A stretch of DNA of 64,000 nucleotides from a virus. Positions 49,444 to 56,873 of this stretch are shown here, piece by piece. The notes below the pieces were generated by a model, which saw only the letters and a program-made list of their open reading frames with translations, searched no databases and was not told the DNA's origin. Location: the IMG/VR virus record IMGVR_UViG_3300032287_003113, positions 155,880 through 219,879 of that record; one strand, 5' to 3'. Numbering within the stretch: position 1 is the first letter of the stretch; every line of letters begins with the position of its first letter. Both the position numbers and the translations under genes were made by a program.

Positions 49444-50638
49444 GAGTGTGTTTACGATAATCAGTGCTCATACGGCGCCACTGCTCTCCTTTACCTTCTA
49501 AAATATCTACAATGCGATCAATACAACCGTCGGTCCAATCACTAATACGTCCTTGGTTAGGATGGGGATCAGCCAACAAATTGACCAGTTTGGTTTCGGC
49601 ATCATCTAACGACCAAGGAATGTAAAGTCGTTCAGGATCGTTAGCAAAAGTTTCAGGGAAACTACGATAAGCAGGATAAAGCACGTTGGCTCCCAGAGTG
49701 TCTGCTTCTGAAACGGTGTTTGATACCCAGTCTTGCAGAGCACAATTAAACAACACACGAGTATCGTTAAGTAGATGATAGTAATCATTTTTTTCCAAAT
49801 CCTCATATACTGTTAGCCAACCGCGAGCCTGTAGGTCTCTAGTACGAGCCATGTAGCTGTCATTGTTTGACTTTAGTTTAGCACCACTGAAAATAGCAAA
49901 CTCCACTGGAAAGTTGTTGTGATTACGATGCCATTGTTCAATTAAATCCATAAAGAAGTCTGGTTGCTTTTCCTGATCCCAACGTGCTGCAAATCCCACG
50001 CGATATGCACGATCCTGGAATGGTTTTAGTTCGCCCTCGATGCGACCACGCACTTCCGATTTGCCAAATGCCAAGCCCGAAATGTTATAGATGTTGCCTT
50101 CCCAACCGGCCACCTTCATGTGCATGACCATTTCTTCATTTGATGCTAGAATAATGTCCGCAAAACTATCCACCATTTTTTCATAAAGCCCCATCCACTT
50201 CTGCATACCCCACACATGAACGAAATCATCAGGGTCAATACTTTGTGCAAGGCAACGAACGGCAATGCGAGGACGATGAGCAGGATCGATTTGATCCATA
50301 ATATAAGGTAAGCTCTCGATACCGGGTTGAAACATGTCTTCAAAATAGATAACATCTTCATTTGTAACTTCTCCCTGTTTCATCTTGCGTACAAGATTCA
50401 TTAGTTGGCTCATACCAAAGTAAGTACGGCCATGTGCATCTAGCACTTGTCCTGTGACAATGGCTTGATCATTGCTGAGTGTTTCACCTGTAACAAGTTC
50501 GTACGTGATGCCACGACGTTTAAACACAGATTCATTCCAGTCTTGTAACTGTAATGTGTATCTTGCTTTGTAGGGCTCTAGGCCCATGTACCATAGTTTA
50601 CGCATCTTATAAAGCCTCATTAGTCTCTGGGTTTCCAA
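49427..50638 (-). CDS. GT-B glycosyltransferase-like protein
   Basis: 403 residues. RVGFAARWDQEKQPDFFMDL and LFNCALQDWVSNTVSEADTL match the nucleotide-sugar half of GT4-type transferases, and VIYFEDMFQPGIESL lies in the acceptor half. Could glucosylate DNA (many T4-like phages do) or a glycan. An internal ATG (MRLYKMRKLWY) would avoid the 19 bp overlap with the upstream gene. Confidence 0.72.
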   Translation of the reverse strand: METQRLMRLYKMRKLWYMGLEPYKARYTLQLQDWNESVFKRRGITYELVTGETLSNDQAIVTGQVLDAHGRTYFGMSQLMNLVRKMKQGEVTNEDVIYFEDMFQPGIESLPYIMDQIDPAHRPRIAVRCLAQSIDPDDFVHVWGMQKWMGLYEKMVDSFADIILASNEEMVMHMKVAGWEGNIYNISGLAFGKSEVRGRIEGELKPFQDRAYRVGFAARWDQEKQPDFFMDLIEQWHRNHNNFPVEFAIFSGAKLKSNNDSYMARTRDLQARGWLTVYEDLEKNDYYHLLNDTRVLFNCALQDWVSNTVSEADTLGANVLYPAYRSFPETFANDPERLYIPWSLDDAETKLVNLLADPHPNQGRISDWTDGCIDRIVDILEGKGEQWRRMSTDYRKHTHESKY

Positions 50639-50880
50639 TTCGTATCACGTGGTTTAAACGTGGTACGATCACGCTTGGGAGTACGCCACTGGTCCCATGG
50701 TTCACGCCCACGTACCATTTTCATGTATTCACCGTAGGGTGTGCGTTCGTTGTAAAGATTTTTCTCATCAAACGGATAACCATAGTCTCGACAAAAACGC
50801 TCATAGCGTTCTAGGTCTTCAAAGATAGCGACCACTTCGGGTTTGAAACGAAGATACTTCTTTAGCCATTCTTGGGCCAT
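50620..50880 (-). CDS. Small basic conserved protein
   Basis: 86 residues. WLKKYLRFKPEVVAIFEDLE then a Pro/Arg/Asp-rich tail with TPKRDRTTFKPRDTNWKPRD. AAGGAG lies before the ATG. Function unknown. Confidence 0.6.
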   Translation of the reverse strand: MAQEWLKKYLRFKPEVVAIFEDLERYERFCRDYGYPFDEKNLYNERTPYGEYMKMVRGREPWDQWRTPKRDRTTFKPRDTNWKPRD

Positions 50881-50891
50881 GTTACTACTCC

Positions 50892-51341
50892 TTAGATTAC
50901 AATTGATTGGGAAGGGCGAGTGAGGTTATAATGAATCAAGCAACCGTTCTCGCCATCTTCGGCCACTTGAATTGAAATATTACGATTGGGATATCGATCT
51001 GCAATCTGTATGTAAAGATCGTCAGCGATCATTTCACACGATTTGAAATCCAGTTCTAAAACGGTATTCTGACCGTTATACAGCGACTCGAGCCATCGTT
51101 TGAACTGGATGAACTCGATGTCCCGGTCATTGTGGAACACATCGATTGACACCCGGAAATGAAATATATGGCGATGAGGATTAGCAAGGAACGCGACATC
51201 ATACTCTCCTGCTGTATTTAGCCGGGGATCAGTGGCCGCCGCTGGGTAGCAATGGATACCTTCTTTGCGGAAGGTGACCCAGATTCTGCGCCGGGCAGCT
51301 GTTTTAACTCTTTCAATTACTGCTCTTTGTTCTTGATTCAT
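50892..51341 (-). CDS. Divergent QueD/PTPS-like T-fold protein
   Basis: 149 residues. KEGIHCYPAA (H30) and ANPHRHIFHFRV (H56, H58) fit the H + HxH zinc triad of the 6-pyruvoyl-tetrahydropterin synthase fold. ELDFKSCEMIADDLYIQIAD and ISIQVAEDGENGC fit its second half with the substrate Glu. It is much more diverged than the queD at 39383-39832. Adjacent to a radical SAM gene and the DpdA gene, so it may do a related pterin or deazaguanine step. Confidence 0.6.
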   Translation of the reverse strand: MNQEQRAVIERVKTAARRRIWVTFRKEGIHCYPAAATDPRLNTAGEYDVAFLANPHRHIFHFRVSIDVFHNDRDIEFIQFKRWLESLYNGQNTVLELDFKSCEMIADDLYIQIADRYPNRNISIQVAEDGENGCLIHYNLTRPSQSIVI

Positions 51342-51342
51342 T

Positions 51343-52443
51343 TTATGCCTTGAGCATGTTAATAAGATTAGGGAAAGTTTTTGTAAAATCTAAATTTCTG
51401 CGTTTATCTATTGTGTTTAACGAGTATACAACATTGTCTATATTTTTGTCAAATGGTTTGGTAAGAAATTCTGCACAATTATGTAAACTGTTGCCAAATG
51501 TTGTGTTTGGATTATATCTATTTAGATCGCTGATTAAATCACCTAAAATTTTATCACCAAAATTTCTAGCGTCCAAATATTTTGGTTGTGTCAAGTAATG
51601 TACTGCTGTGCGATCAATATCTACGCCCAAATCAATAAGATATTCCCCAGTTTCAACAATGTTGGTAGAGAGCAAGAAATAATTCATTGTTACACCAATT
51701 TTCTCCTGGGGCCATTGTTGAATCAATTGTCGAAGGTTCGTTTCAAACTCCGACCATACTCCTGGATGCCTGATATACTCAAATTGAGCACCTGTGGCTT
51801 CAACACTGATTTCCCATTGCACATTGTTAAACTGTTTTATTTTAGAATAAATTCCAGTTTTTAAATTTGAAAGATTAGTGGTGATGCGTACCAAGCAATC
51901 AGGATTGGCCGCATATAATCGATCCAACAGTTCGCCATTTTCTTTAATCATCAACGGTTCGCCGCCGGCCAAGTATACTTCTTGAAGCCCCGCCAGTTTA
52001 TCGTGTGTGTAATCTTTCAATTGATCAAATGTGGAACGATCGGCATTGACAGTTTGTCCCATTTCAGCCGCCCACAAACTGCTAAAGTATGGACCACAAT
52101 AAACACAGGCATAGTTACAGACGTTTGACCAGCGTAGATCCAGTTGTGTCAGTTTATGCGTACCATCGTAATCAATGTCAACGTCCTTGTGTAATTTGAG
52201 CTGGTATGCTCGATTACTAAACTCAGGATCTACAGTTTCTCTTTGCTCGCATAGCTGACAGCTTTTGGGCCAGTGACCTGATTTTAAACTGTTTCTTATT
52301 TGTTGATTTTGTGTGTTGTCTAATATTACAGCAATTGGTGAAGATTTTAAGTTGCCCAGGGTTTCTTGGCTCATGGCACAATTTCTAACAGAACCATCGG
52401 GATTAACAGCGACGCCAGTCCACGGAAGCGGACAAGCGATCAT
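51343..52443 (-). CDS. N-terminal twitch-type radical SAM protein 6
   Basis: 366 residues from the ATG at 52443, which overlaps the upstream TGA as ATGA. CPLPWTGVAVNPDGSVRNC (C4, C22) and C62-QL-C65 form the auxiliary part. The core is C109-NYA-C113-VY-C116 followed by GPYFSSLW, then GGEPLMI. It is of the same type as the five at 2788-9338, but it sits 42 kb away, on the other strand, beside the DpdA gene. Confidence 0.85.
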   Translation of the reverse strand: MIACPLPWTGVAVNPDGSVRNCAMSQETLGNLKSSPIAVILDNTQNQQIRNSLKSGHWPKSCQLCEQRETVDPEFSNRAYQLKLHKDVDIDYDGTHKLTQLDLRWSNVCNYACVYCGPYFSSLWAAEMGQTVNADRSTFDQLKDYTHDKLAGLQEVYLAGGEPLMIKENGELLDRLYAANPDCLVRITTNLSNLKTGIYSKIKQFNNVQWEISVEATGAQFEYIRHPGVWSEFETNLRQLIQQWPQEKIGVTMNYFLLSTNIVETGEYLIDLGVDIDRTAVHYLTQPKYLDARNFGDKILGDLISDLNRYNPNTTFGNSLHNCAEFLTKPFDKNIDNVVYSLNTIDKRRNLDFTKTFPNLINMLKA

Positions 52444-52955
52444 TTTATAACTTCGTCTTGTGTGTATTTGGACCAATCCGTAAACTTAGTACGATCCTTT
52501 AAGTCATGTAACTGGTGACACCATACTCCGGGATTGGTTGCTGCAAAGTCTTTGTCATCCAGCTTTATTGTGGCGTTGTATCCCAAAAGTTGCAGATATG
52601 GTAGTTTAACACTGATCATTGGGATGAAATTGTTGTACTCGATCAAACAGCCCTGGGCTAGACCTTCTGCACTAGACACATCCAAATCCAAAGTACACAA
52701 TAGACCTCGTTGTAAACATGAGGTGATCATGCCTTCCCATTCACGCCAAGTATCGCCATCGTCGACGTCAGGATTGGGAAAACTTTGGTTGGCACCAAAA
52801 TAAACATGGTTGCAATTATTGTCCATGACCATATTGATAATAACGCCGGCGTCTTGTACACCAACCACAAATAAAGTTTTATGTCCAAATGCCGGGCTAT
52901 GCTCTACTTCCCGGCCAACAAAGAAATTTACTTGTTCGTGTCCTGCTCTGTTCAT
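52440..52955 (-). CDS. Conserved protein between radical SAM and DpdA genes
   Basis: 171 residues. It contains QVNFFVGREVEHSPAFG and NHVYFGANQSFPNPDVDDGD; LCTLDLDVSSAEGLAQG is a beta-alpha region. No named family. Both ends overlap neighbours as ATGA, so it is translated together with the radical SAM and DpdA-type genes and may act with them. Confidence 0.65.
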   Translation of the reverse strand: MNRAGHEQVNFFVGREVEHSPAFGHKTLFVVGVQDAGVIINMVMDNNCNHVYFGANQSFPNPDVDDGDTWREWEGMITSCLQRGLLCTLDLDVSSAEGLAQGCLIEYNNFIPMISVKLPYLQLLGYNATIKLDDKDFAATNPGVWCHQLHDLKDRTKFTDWSKYTQDEVIK

Positions 52956-54514
52956 TCTGCCTCCAGTGCGTCTAGTTTAGTTTGATCAAATTCTTGTTCT
53001 GTTGTTTCTTCTACAATTTCTACATCATCTTCAAAATAAAACAATTTACTAAAATTGGCACTACCGTTAACAGCTTTCTTGCCTTTGAATCCTCTAGTAC
53101 CAACAATTTCACACCAATACCCGGTATCTCCTTTATACATATCAATGATCTCCATCGATGTTGCTTTATCTGGGGCAGCAAAGATTGCTTCTACGATGTC
53201 TTCAAAATATTCACCACCCGGGCCTGAGCTACGCATCATGGCAGGATGAGCACCGGCATCAAATCTACGATTGGCTTCTTGTACCGCTGTCAAATGCATC
53301 CATACATTATGACCCATTAACAATGCGTAACTAAAACTATCCCATGACGTTTTGCCTTCTTTGCCATTCTTGTTTACATCGCCTGGTTTGTAGTAGCAAA
53401 TGTCTTTCATTTTAAACAAGTTACTAAGTGGACTGTCTTCCCAACGTGGATACTTGCCATCCGCTACCACTCCGTCACTCCACTTGCGTGTGTCTGTTGC
53501 GTACTTTTTGTCATCTGCACTAGGAGCCATCCTGTATGACCACTTGCCGTTGTCGGGAAACACATTTTCAAAGTATACCTGTCCGTTGGCAGTTGCCAAG
53601 AATGGACTAGCACAATCAAAGCTGATAGTGAAACTAGGATTTACATATTTTCTAACGTTTCGTTGTATTACAGTTAACAGTACTGCCCACTCTAGTTTGC
53701 TTGTGCCCAAGAAGTGCATCCAATCGTGAACACCTTCTTGTAACAAGTTATCATGACGTAGAGTAACTAAACGTCTGAGAATCAACTCTACGTCACACAT
53801 GTTTTGTCCACCCATGGCCCATCCGTTAAAGTGTGTGTCTGGATGTTGCACAGGATCACAATAGTGTTTCATGGTTTCGTACCAATCGTCGGCCTCAATG
53901 TGGTTGGCACCTTGTAATACATTTAAGATCTTAACACCACCGTTCTTGATACCTTTACGATTGGTCATAAAGTAATCATTGTTGTATTTGGTAGCATCAA
54001 CAGCTTCCTGGTGCGTACTGATACCACATTTCTTACCTGCTTCTTTATCTAGTGCAACCCAGGTTGGAATATCAAGGGTCATACCGTAGTCAGCAATGCC
54101 ATCAAGCCAAGCCAAAACCTGTTCTCGTTTTTTCTGTGCTTTGGGACATCCTGAATTGGCCTTCCAATCGCCTTCCCATAATCCTTTGGCAATCTGGAAT
54201 CCACCAGAGTCGCCTAAGATCAGTGTGTTGGGATCACGATTGCGTACCATATCCTCTGACCAGTCCTGTTTGGCAAGGTCGAGGTTTGCGTGGCCACCGG
54301 AGTAAAGAGACCACTTGTAAGGAAACAACGCTTTTTGATCATTCAACCAGTTGAGTTGTTCCATGTCTGTTATGCCTTGCGGAAAACGTGTAGGATCCAC
54401 ATAAGGTCCGGCAGGATCACGTTGCTTGCCTATGAACGTGGCATAGAAACCACTGATGGCTGGAAGGAACACAGCATAGTCTGATTGTTTGGCAGTTAAG
54501 TTATCTTGGCTCAT
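52952..54514 (-). CDS. dpdA: DpdA-type DNA/tRNA transglycosylase
   Basis: 520 residues from the ATG at 54514; an upstream ATG (54565) would overlap the sulfotransferase gene more. LGDSGGFQIAKG matches the DSGGFQ substrate loop of tRNA-guanine transglycosylases, ILNVLQGANHIEADDWY and FNGWAMGG follow in the same order, and TISFDCASPF fits the region of the catalytic Asp (FDC). The family exchanges guanine for a 7-deazaguanine; DpdA members act on DNA. Together with folE, queD and queE this suggests deazaguanine in phage DNA. Confidence 0.78.
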   Translation of the reverse strand: MSQDNLTAKQSDYAVFLPAISGFYATFIGKQRDPAGPYVDPTRFPQGITDMEQLNWLNDQKALFPYKWSLYSGGHANLDLAKQDWSEDMVRNRDPNTLILGDSGGFQIAKGLWEGDWKANSGCPKAQKKREQVLAWLDGIADYGMTLDIPTWVALDKEAGKKCGISTHQEAVDATKYNNDYFMTNRKGIKNGGVKILNVLQGANHIEADDWYETMKHYCDPVQHPDTHFNGWAMGGQNMCDVELILRRLVTLRHDNLLQEGVHDWMHFLGTSKLEWAVLLTVIQRNVRKYVNPSFTISFDCASPFLATANGQVYFENVFPDNGKWSYRMAPSADDKKYATDTRKWSDGVVADGKYPRWEDSPLSNLFKMKDICYYKPGDVNKNGKEGKTSWDSFSYALLMGHNVWMHLTAVQEANRRFDAGAHPAMMRSSGPGGEYFEDIVEAIFAAPDKATSMEIIDMYKGDTGYWCEIVGTRGFKGKKAVNGSANFSKLFYFEDDVEIVEETTEQEFDQTKLDALEAE

Positions 54515-55139
54515 AGTAAAATTGTGTTTGATTGATAAAATTGTAGTCCTCTTGGAATCTAGCAACTACTTTGGCTTTTAATGTAAAATCGTCCAGTATC
54601 CTATTTTTTATAAATTTAGTTACGACTTGTTGATCGTAATGATCTTCGGAAACATTTGACTCAACCGGGGCTACGGTGAAAGGTTGTGAGATGCAAGCAC
54701 CCATATTGTCAATCACACACCGATCTAGTTTAAAATATGTAACAGGTACGCCTGGCAATAGTTGGTCGAGTTGTTTGATAAATCTAATCTGCGGTGTGGT
54801 ATGATCATCAACGATCAAGGTTTCAAACAACAGCCGTTCAGATAAATTATTATAGTGTTCAATAAAGTGATCACTTCCATACCCCGGTCCCAATATCCAA
54901 CTGCTAATATATGTACCAACTCCACTGACCCAACGATCAACAGGGTCTTTTAGCACAACCATTGCGTGTTCAATTCGATCACTGTCGTCACCTAATGTAT
55001 GATAGTGCCATCCATTGGCCAGTAGTGTGTTAGACAGATACGTACTGGCGTTTTTAGGAATATTTAGATAAAAGTTTTTTTTATCTGGACTACGCAATCC
55101 GCCATTTTCATGATAACCATGTCTAACTGCTTCACGCAT
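54501..55139 (-). CDS. Sulfotransferase-like protein
   Basis: 212 residues. YLNIPKNASTYLSNTLL (24-40) matches the 5'-phosphosulfate loop (usually IPKxAGTS) and VVLKDPVDRWVSG (61-73) the 3'-phosphate motif (RDPxxRxxS). These bind PAPS in carbohydrate and protein sulfotransferases. The acceptor is unknown. Located between the clamp and the DpdA gene. Confidence 0.72.
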   Translation of the reverse strand: MREAVRHGYHENGGLRSPDKKNFYLNIPKNASTYLSNTLLANGWHYHTLGDDSDRIEHAMVVLKDPVDRWVSGVGTYISSWILGPGYGSDHFIEHYNNLSERLLFETLIVDDHTTPQIRFIKQLDQLLPGVPVTYFKLDRCVIDNMGACISQPFTVAPVESNVSEDHYDQQVVTKFIKNRILDDFTLKAKVVARFQEDYNFINQTQFYYEPR

Positions 55140-55873
55140 TACTTGGTTTGTGCTGGCAACATGTATTTGTAAACAGCCAAACCTGAATCCACAGTGATTT
55201 CAGCAACACCTTCATCACTGATCTTGAATGTTTTATCTCCGGGCAAGCTCAAAATACTATTGACAACTGCCACAGGCCAATTCAATTGTTTACTTAAACT
55301 GCCCGGTGTTGCGGCAAATGTAAATGATCCTGCATGGCTGCTGGCTTCGCCAAAGAAAAACTTCAGTTCGCCATTTTCTGTTTTGCTTGAAAATGTGGTA
55401 GCATCTGAGTGTGCCATTGATTGAAACTTCAACTTCTGAATGCTCAGTGCTGTGGGAACAACTTCAACACCCCACTTGACTGGTTTCATCTTAACGTTCT
55501 TGAGTTGATCATTAATGACAGCAGTGGTCATAAATCGATATGAATTTTTAAAGTCTCCGCCTTTGTTTTCAAAGTTGATGCTGGCAGGAACATCTGTGCC
55601 GTCCGAATCTTTCTGTGTTGCTACAGCAAGTTTGGCACCTTCTTTGTATTCTGGAATGTTAAGAATAGTGTTGAGTCTATCCAAGTTGGGCATACCAAAC
55701 ACGCCAACAAACTCGGCAATGGGTGCTTTGAATTCTGCATTTAGCACTACTGTTTTGGTAGCTTGGTCAAAGGCATTGATAGCGGTGCCTTCTGCGGTGC
55801 CGGTAACTTTGAGCATACTAATAACGCCTAAGCCATAAGTGTGTTGTACAATATCTTTTAAATGATCAAACAT
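55139..55873 (-). CDS. gp45: Sliding clamp DNA polymerase accessory protein
   Basis: 244 residues, near the size of T4 gp45. Two similar beta-rich halves. It ends LAVYKYMLPAQTK, where the polymerase and late-transcription partners would bind. It tethers gp43 and in T4 also activates late promoters. GGAG lies before the ATG and the promoter at 55898 is immediately upstream. Confidence 0.88.
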   Translation of the reverse strand: MFDHLKDIVQHTYGLGVISMLKVTGTAEGTAINAFDQATKTVVLNAEFKAPIAEFVGVFGMPNLDRLNTILNIPEYKEGAKLAVATQKDSDGTDVPASINFENKGGDFKNSYRFMTTAVINDQLKNVKMKPVKWGVEVVPTALSIQKLKFQSMAHSDATTFSSKTENGELKFFFGEASSHAGSFTFAATPGSLSKQLNWPVAVVNSILSLPGDKTFKISDEGVAEITVDSGLAVYKYMLPAQTK

Positions 55874-55897
55874 TTTTTATTCTCCGTAAGTGTAGTA

Positions 55898-55926
55898 ATT
55901 GTATAGTAGTATTTAGAAAAAGTCAA
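55898..55926 (-). promoter_or_regulatory. Sigma-70-like promoter of the clamp gene
   Basis: Minus strand TTGACT (55926-55921), a 17 bp spacer and TACAAT (55903-55898), 24 bp before the clamp ATG. The -35 box includes the end of the methyltransferase-like gene. Confidence 0.75.
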
Positions 55927-56873
55927 TGGTCTCGTCTTTTTATTTCGCCTAATACCTGATGTGCTTTGACCGTTTCCAGTGTGCCAGGCCGTTTGAGTTC
56001 GATCCAACTGACTGTGGTTCCTTGACCATGTACGTCTTTGATGTAATATACCTCAAAACCCAAACTCTCACACATGGGTATCAACATGCTTTTTGGCATA
56101 TAACTCATCCAAAAACTTTCTGCATAGTTGGCACCGTCGACTAAGTCGCCGTTGTTATAACTAAACATAAAAATGCCACCCGGACGTAACAGTCCCTTGA
56201 CCGATTTTAAATATTCTTTTATAGTATCGAGACTGCGATAGTTTAGGAAATTCCAACAAAATACAAATCCAAATTGTCCCTGAGGCAATGCATCAAAATT
56301 GGTATCTTTGACAAGATATGGTCTTAGTCTGCGTTGATACTCATCTGGAAACTGACTGACTGTAGATTGTAAAAAATCTCTGTAGTGATCAGTGACATAT
56401 AACGGATCAGCAGCCACAATGTGTTTGGTCCACTCACCATCCCGGCATCCAATTTCTAGTGCTGGATATTTCCAATTGGTATTTAATTGTATGCGATTAT
56501 GAATTTCTGTTTGTAAAGATTCAGATAACTCCATCACCCGTAATTTTCGTATGTTGCTCACTGCCTCTTCTTCGACACGCAATTCTAATTCGTAGTTATT
56601 GGTAAACAAGTGAGCCGCTTCCACGTGTATCTGTTGATTTATTTTGTCGATGATGAGATCGAATCGAGACTGACTAAATTGTAAATCCTGGTGTAGTCTA
56701 GTAAAATCTCCAGTCAATTGATGGATTTCTGTTTGTACATCTGCCAATGGCGTTTCGTTGGCAATAGCACCAATGCGATTTTCTAAACTGTTAATACCCA
56801 AGGTAATGTCGTGAGTCGTGTACTCTGATTTTAACAGCTCTCGGATTCGAACAAGTTCGGTTAATTTTTTCAT
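55923..56873 (-). CDS. SAM-dependent methyltransferase with N-terminal coiled coil
   Basis: 316 residues. Residues 1-120 are helical and coiled-coil-like (SLENRIGAIA, LQFSQSRFDLIIDKINQQ). PALEIGCRDGEWTKHIVAAD is class I motif I, FGFVFCWNFLNY motif IV, and LLRPGGIFMFSYNNGD motif V/VI. The target is not visible; such proteins often methylate sugars or small molecules. It begins at the polymerase stop. Confidence 0.75.
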   Translation of the reverse strand: MKKLTELVRIRELLKSEYTTHDITLGINSLENRIGAIANETPLADVQTEIHQLTGDFTRLHQDLQFSQSRFDLIIDKINQQIHVEAAHLFTNNYELELRVEEEAVSNIRKLRVMELSESLQTEIHNRIQLNTNWKYPALEIGCRDGEWTKHIVAADPLYVTDHYRDFLQSTVSQFPDEYQRRLRPYLVKDTNFDALPQGQFGFVFCWNFLNYRSLDTIKEYLKSVKGLLRPGGIFMFSYNNGDLVDGANYAESFWMSYMPKSMLIPMCESLGFEVYYIKDVHGQGTTVSWIELKRPGTLETVKAHQVLGEIKRRDH

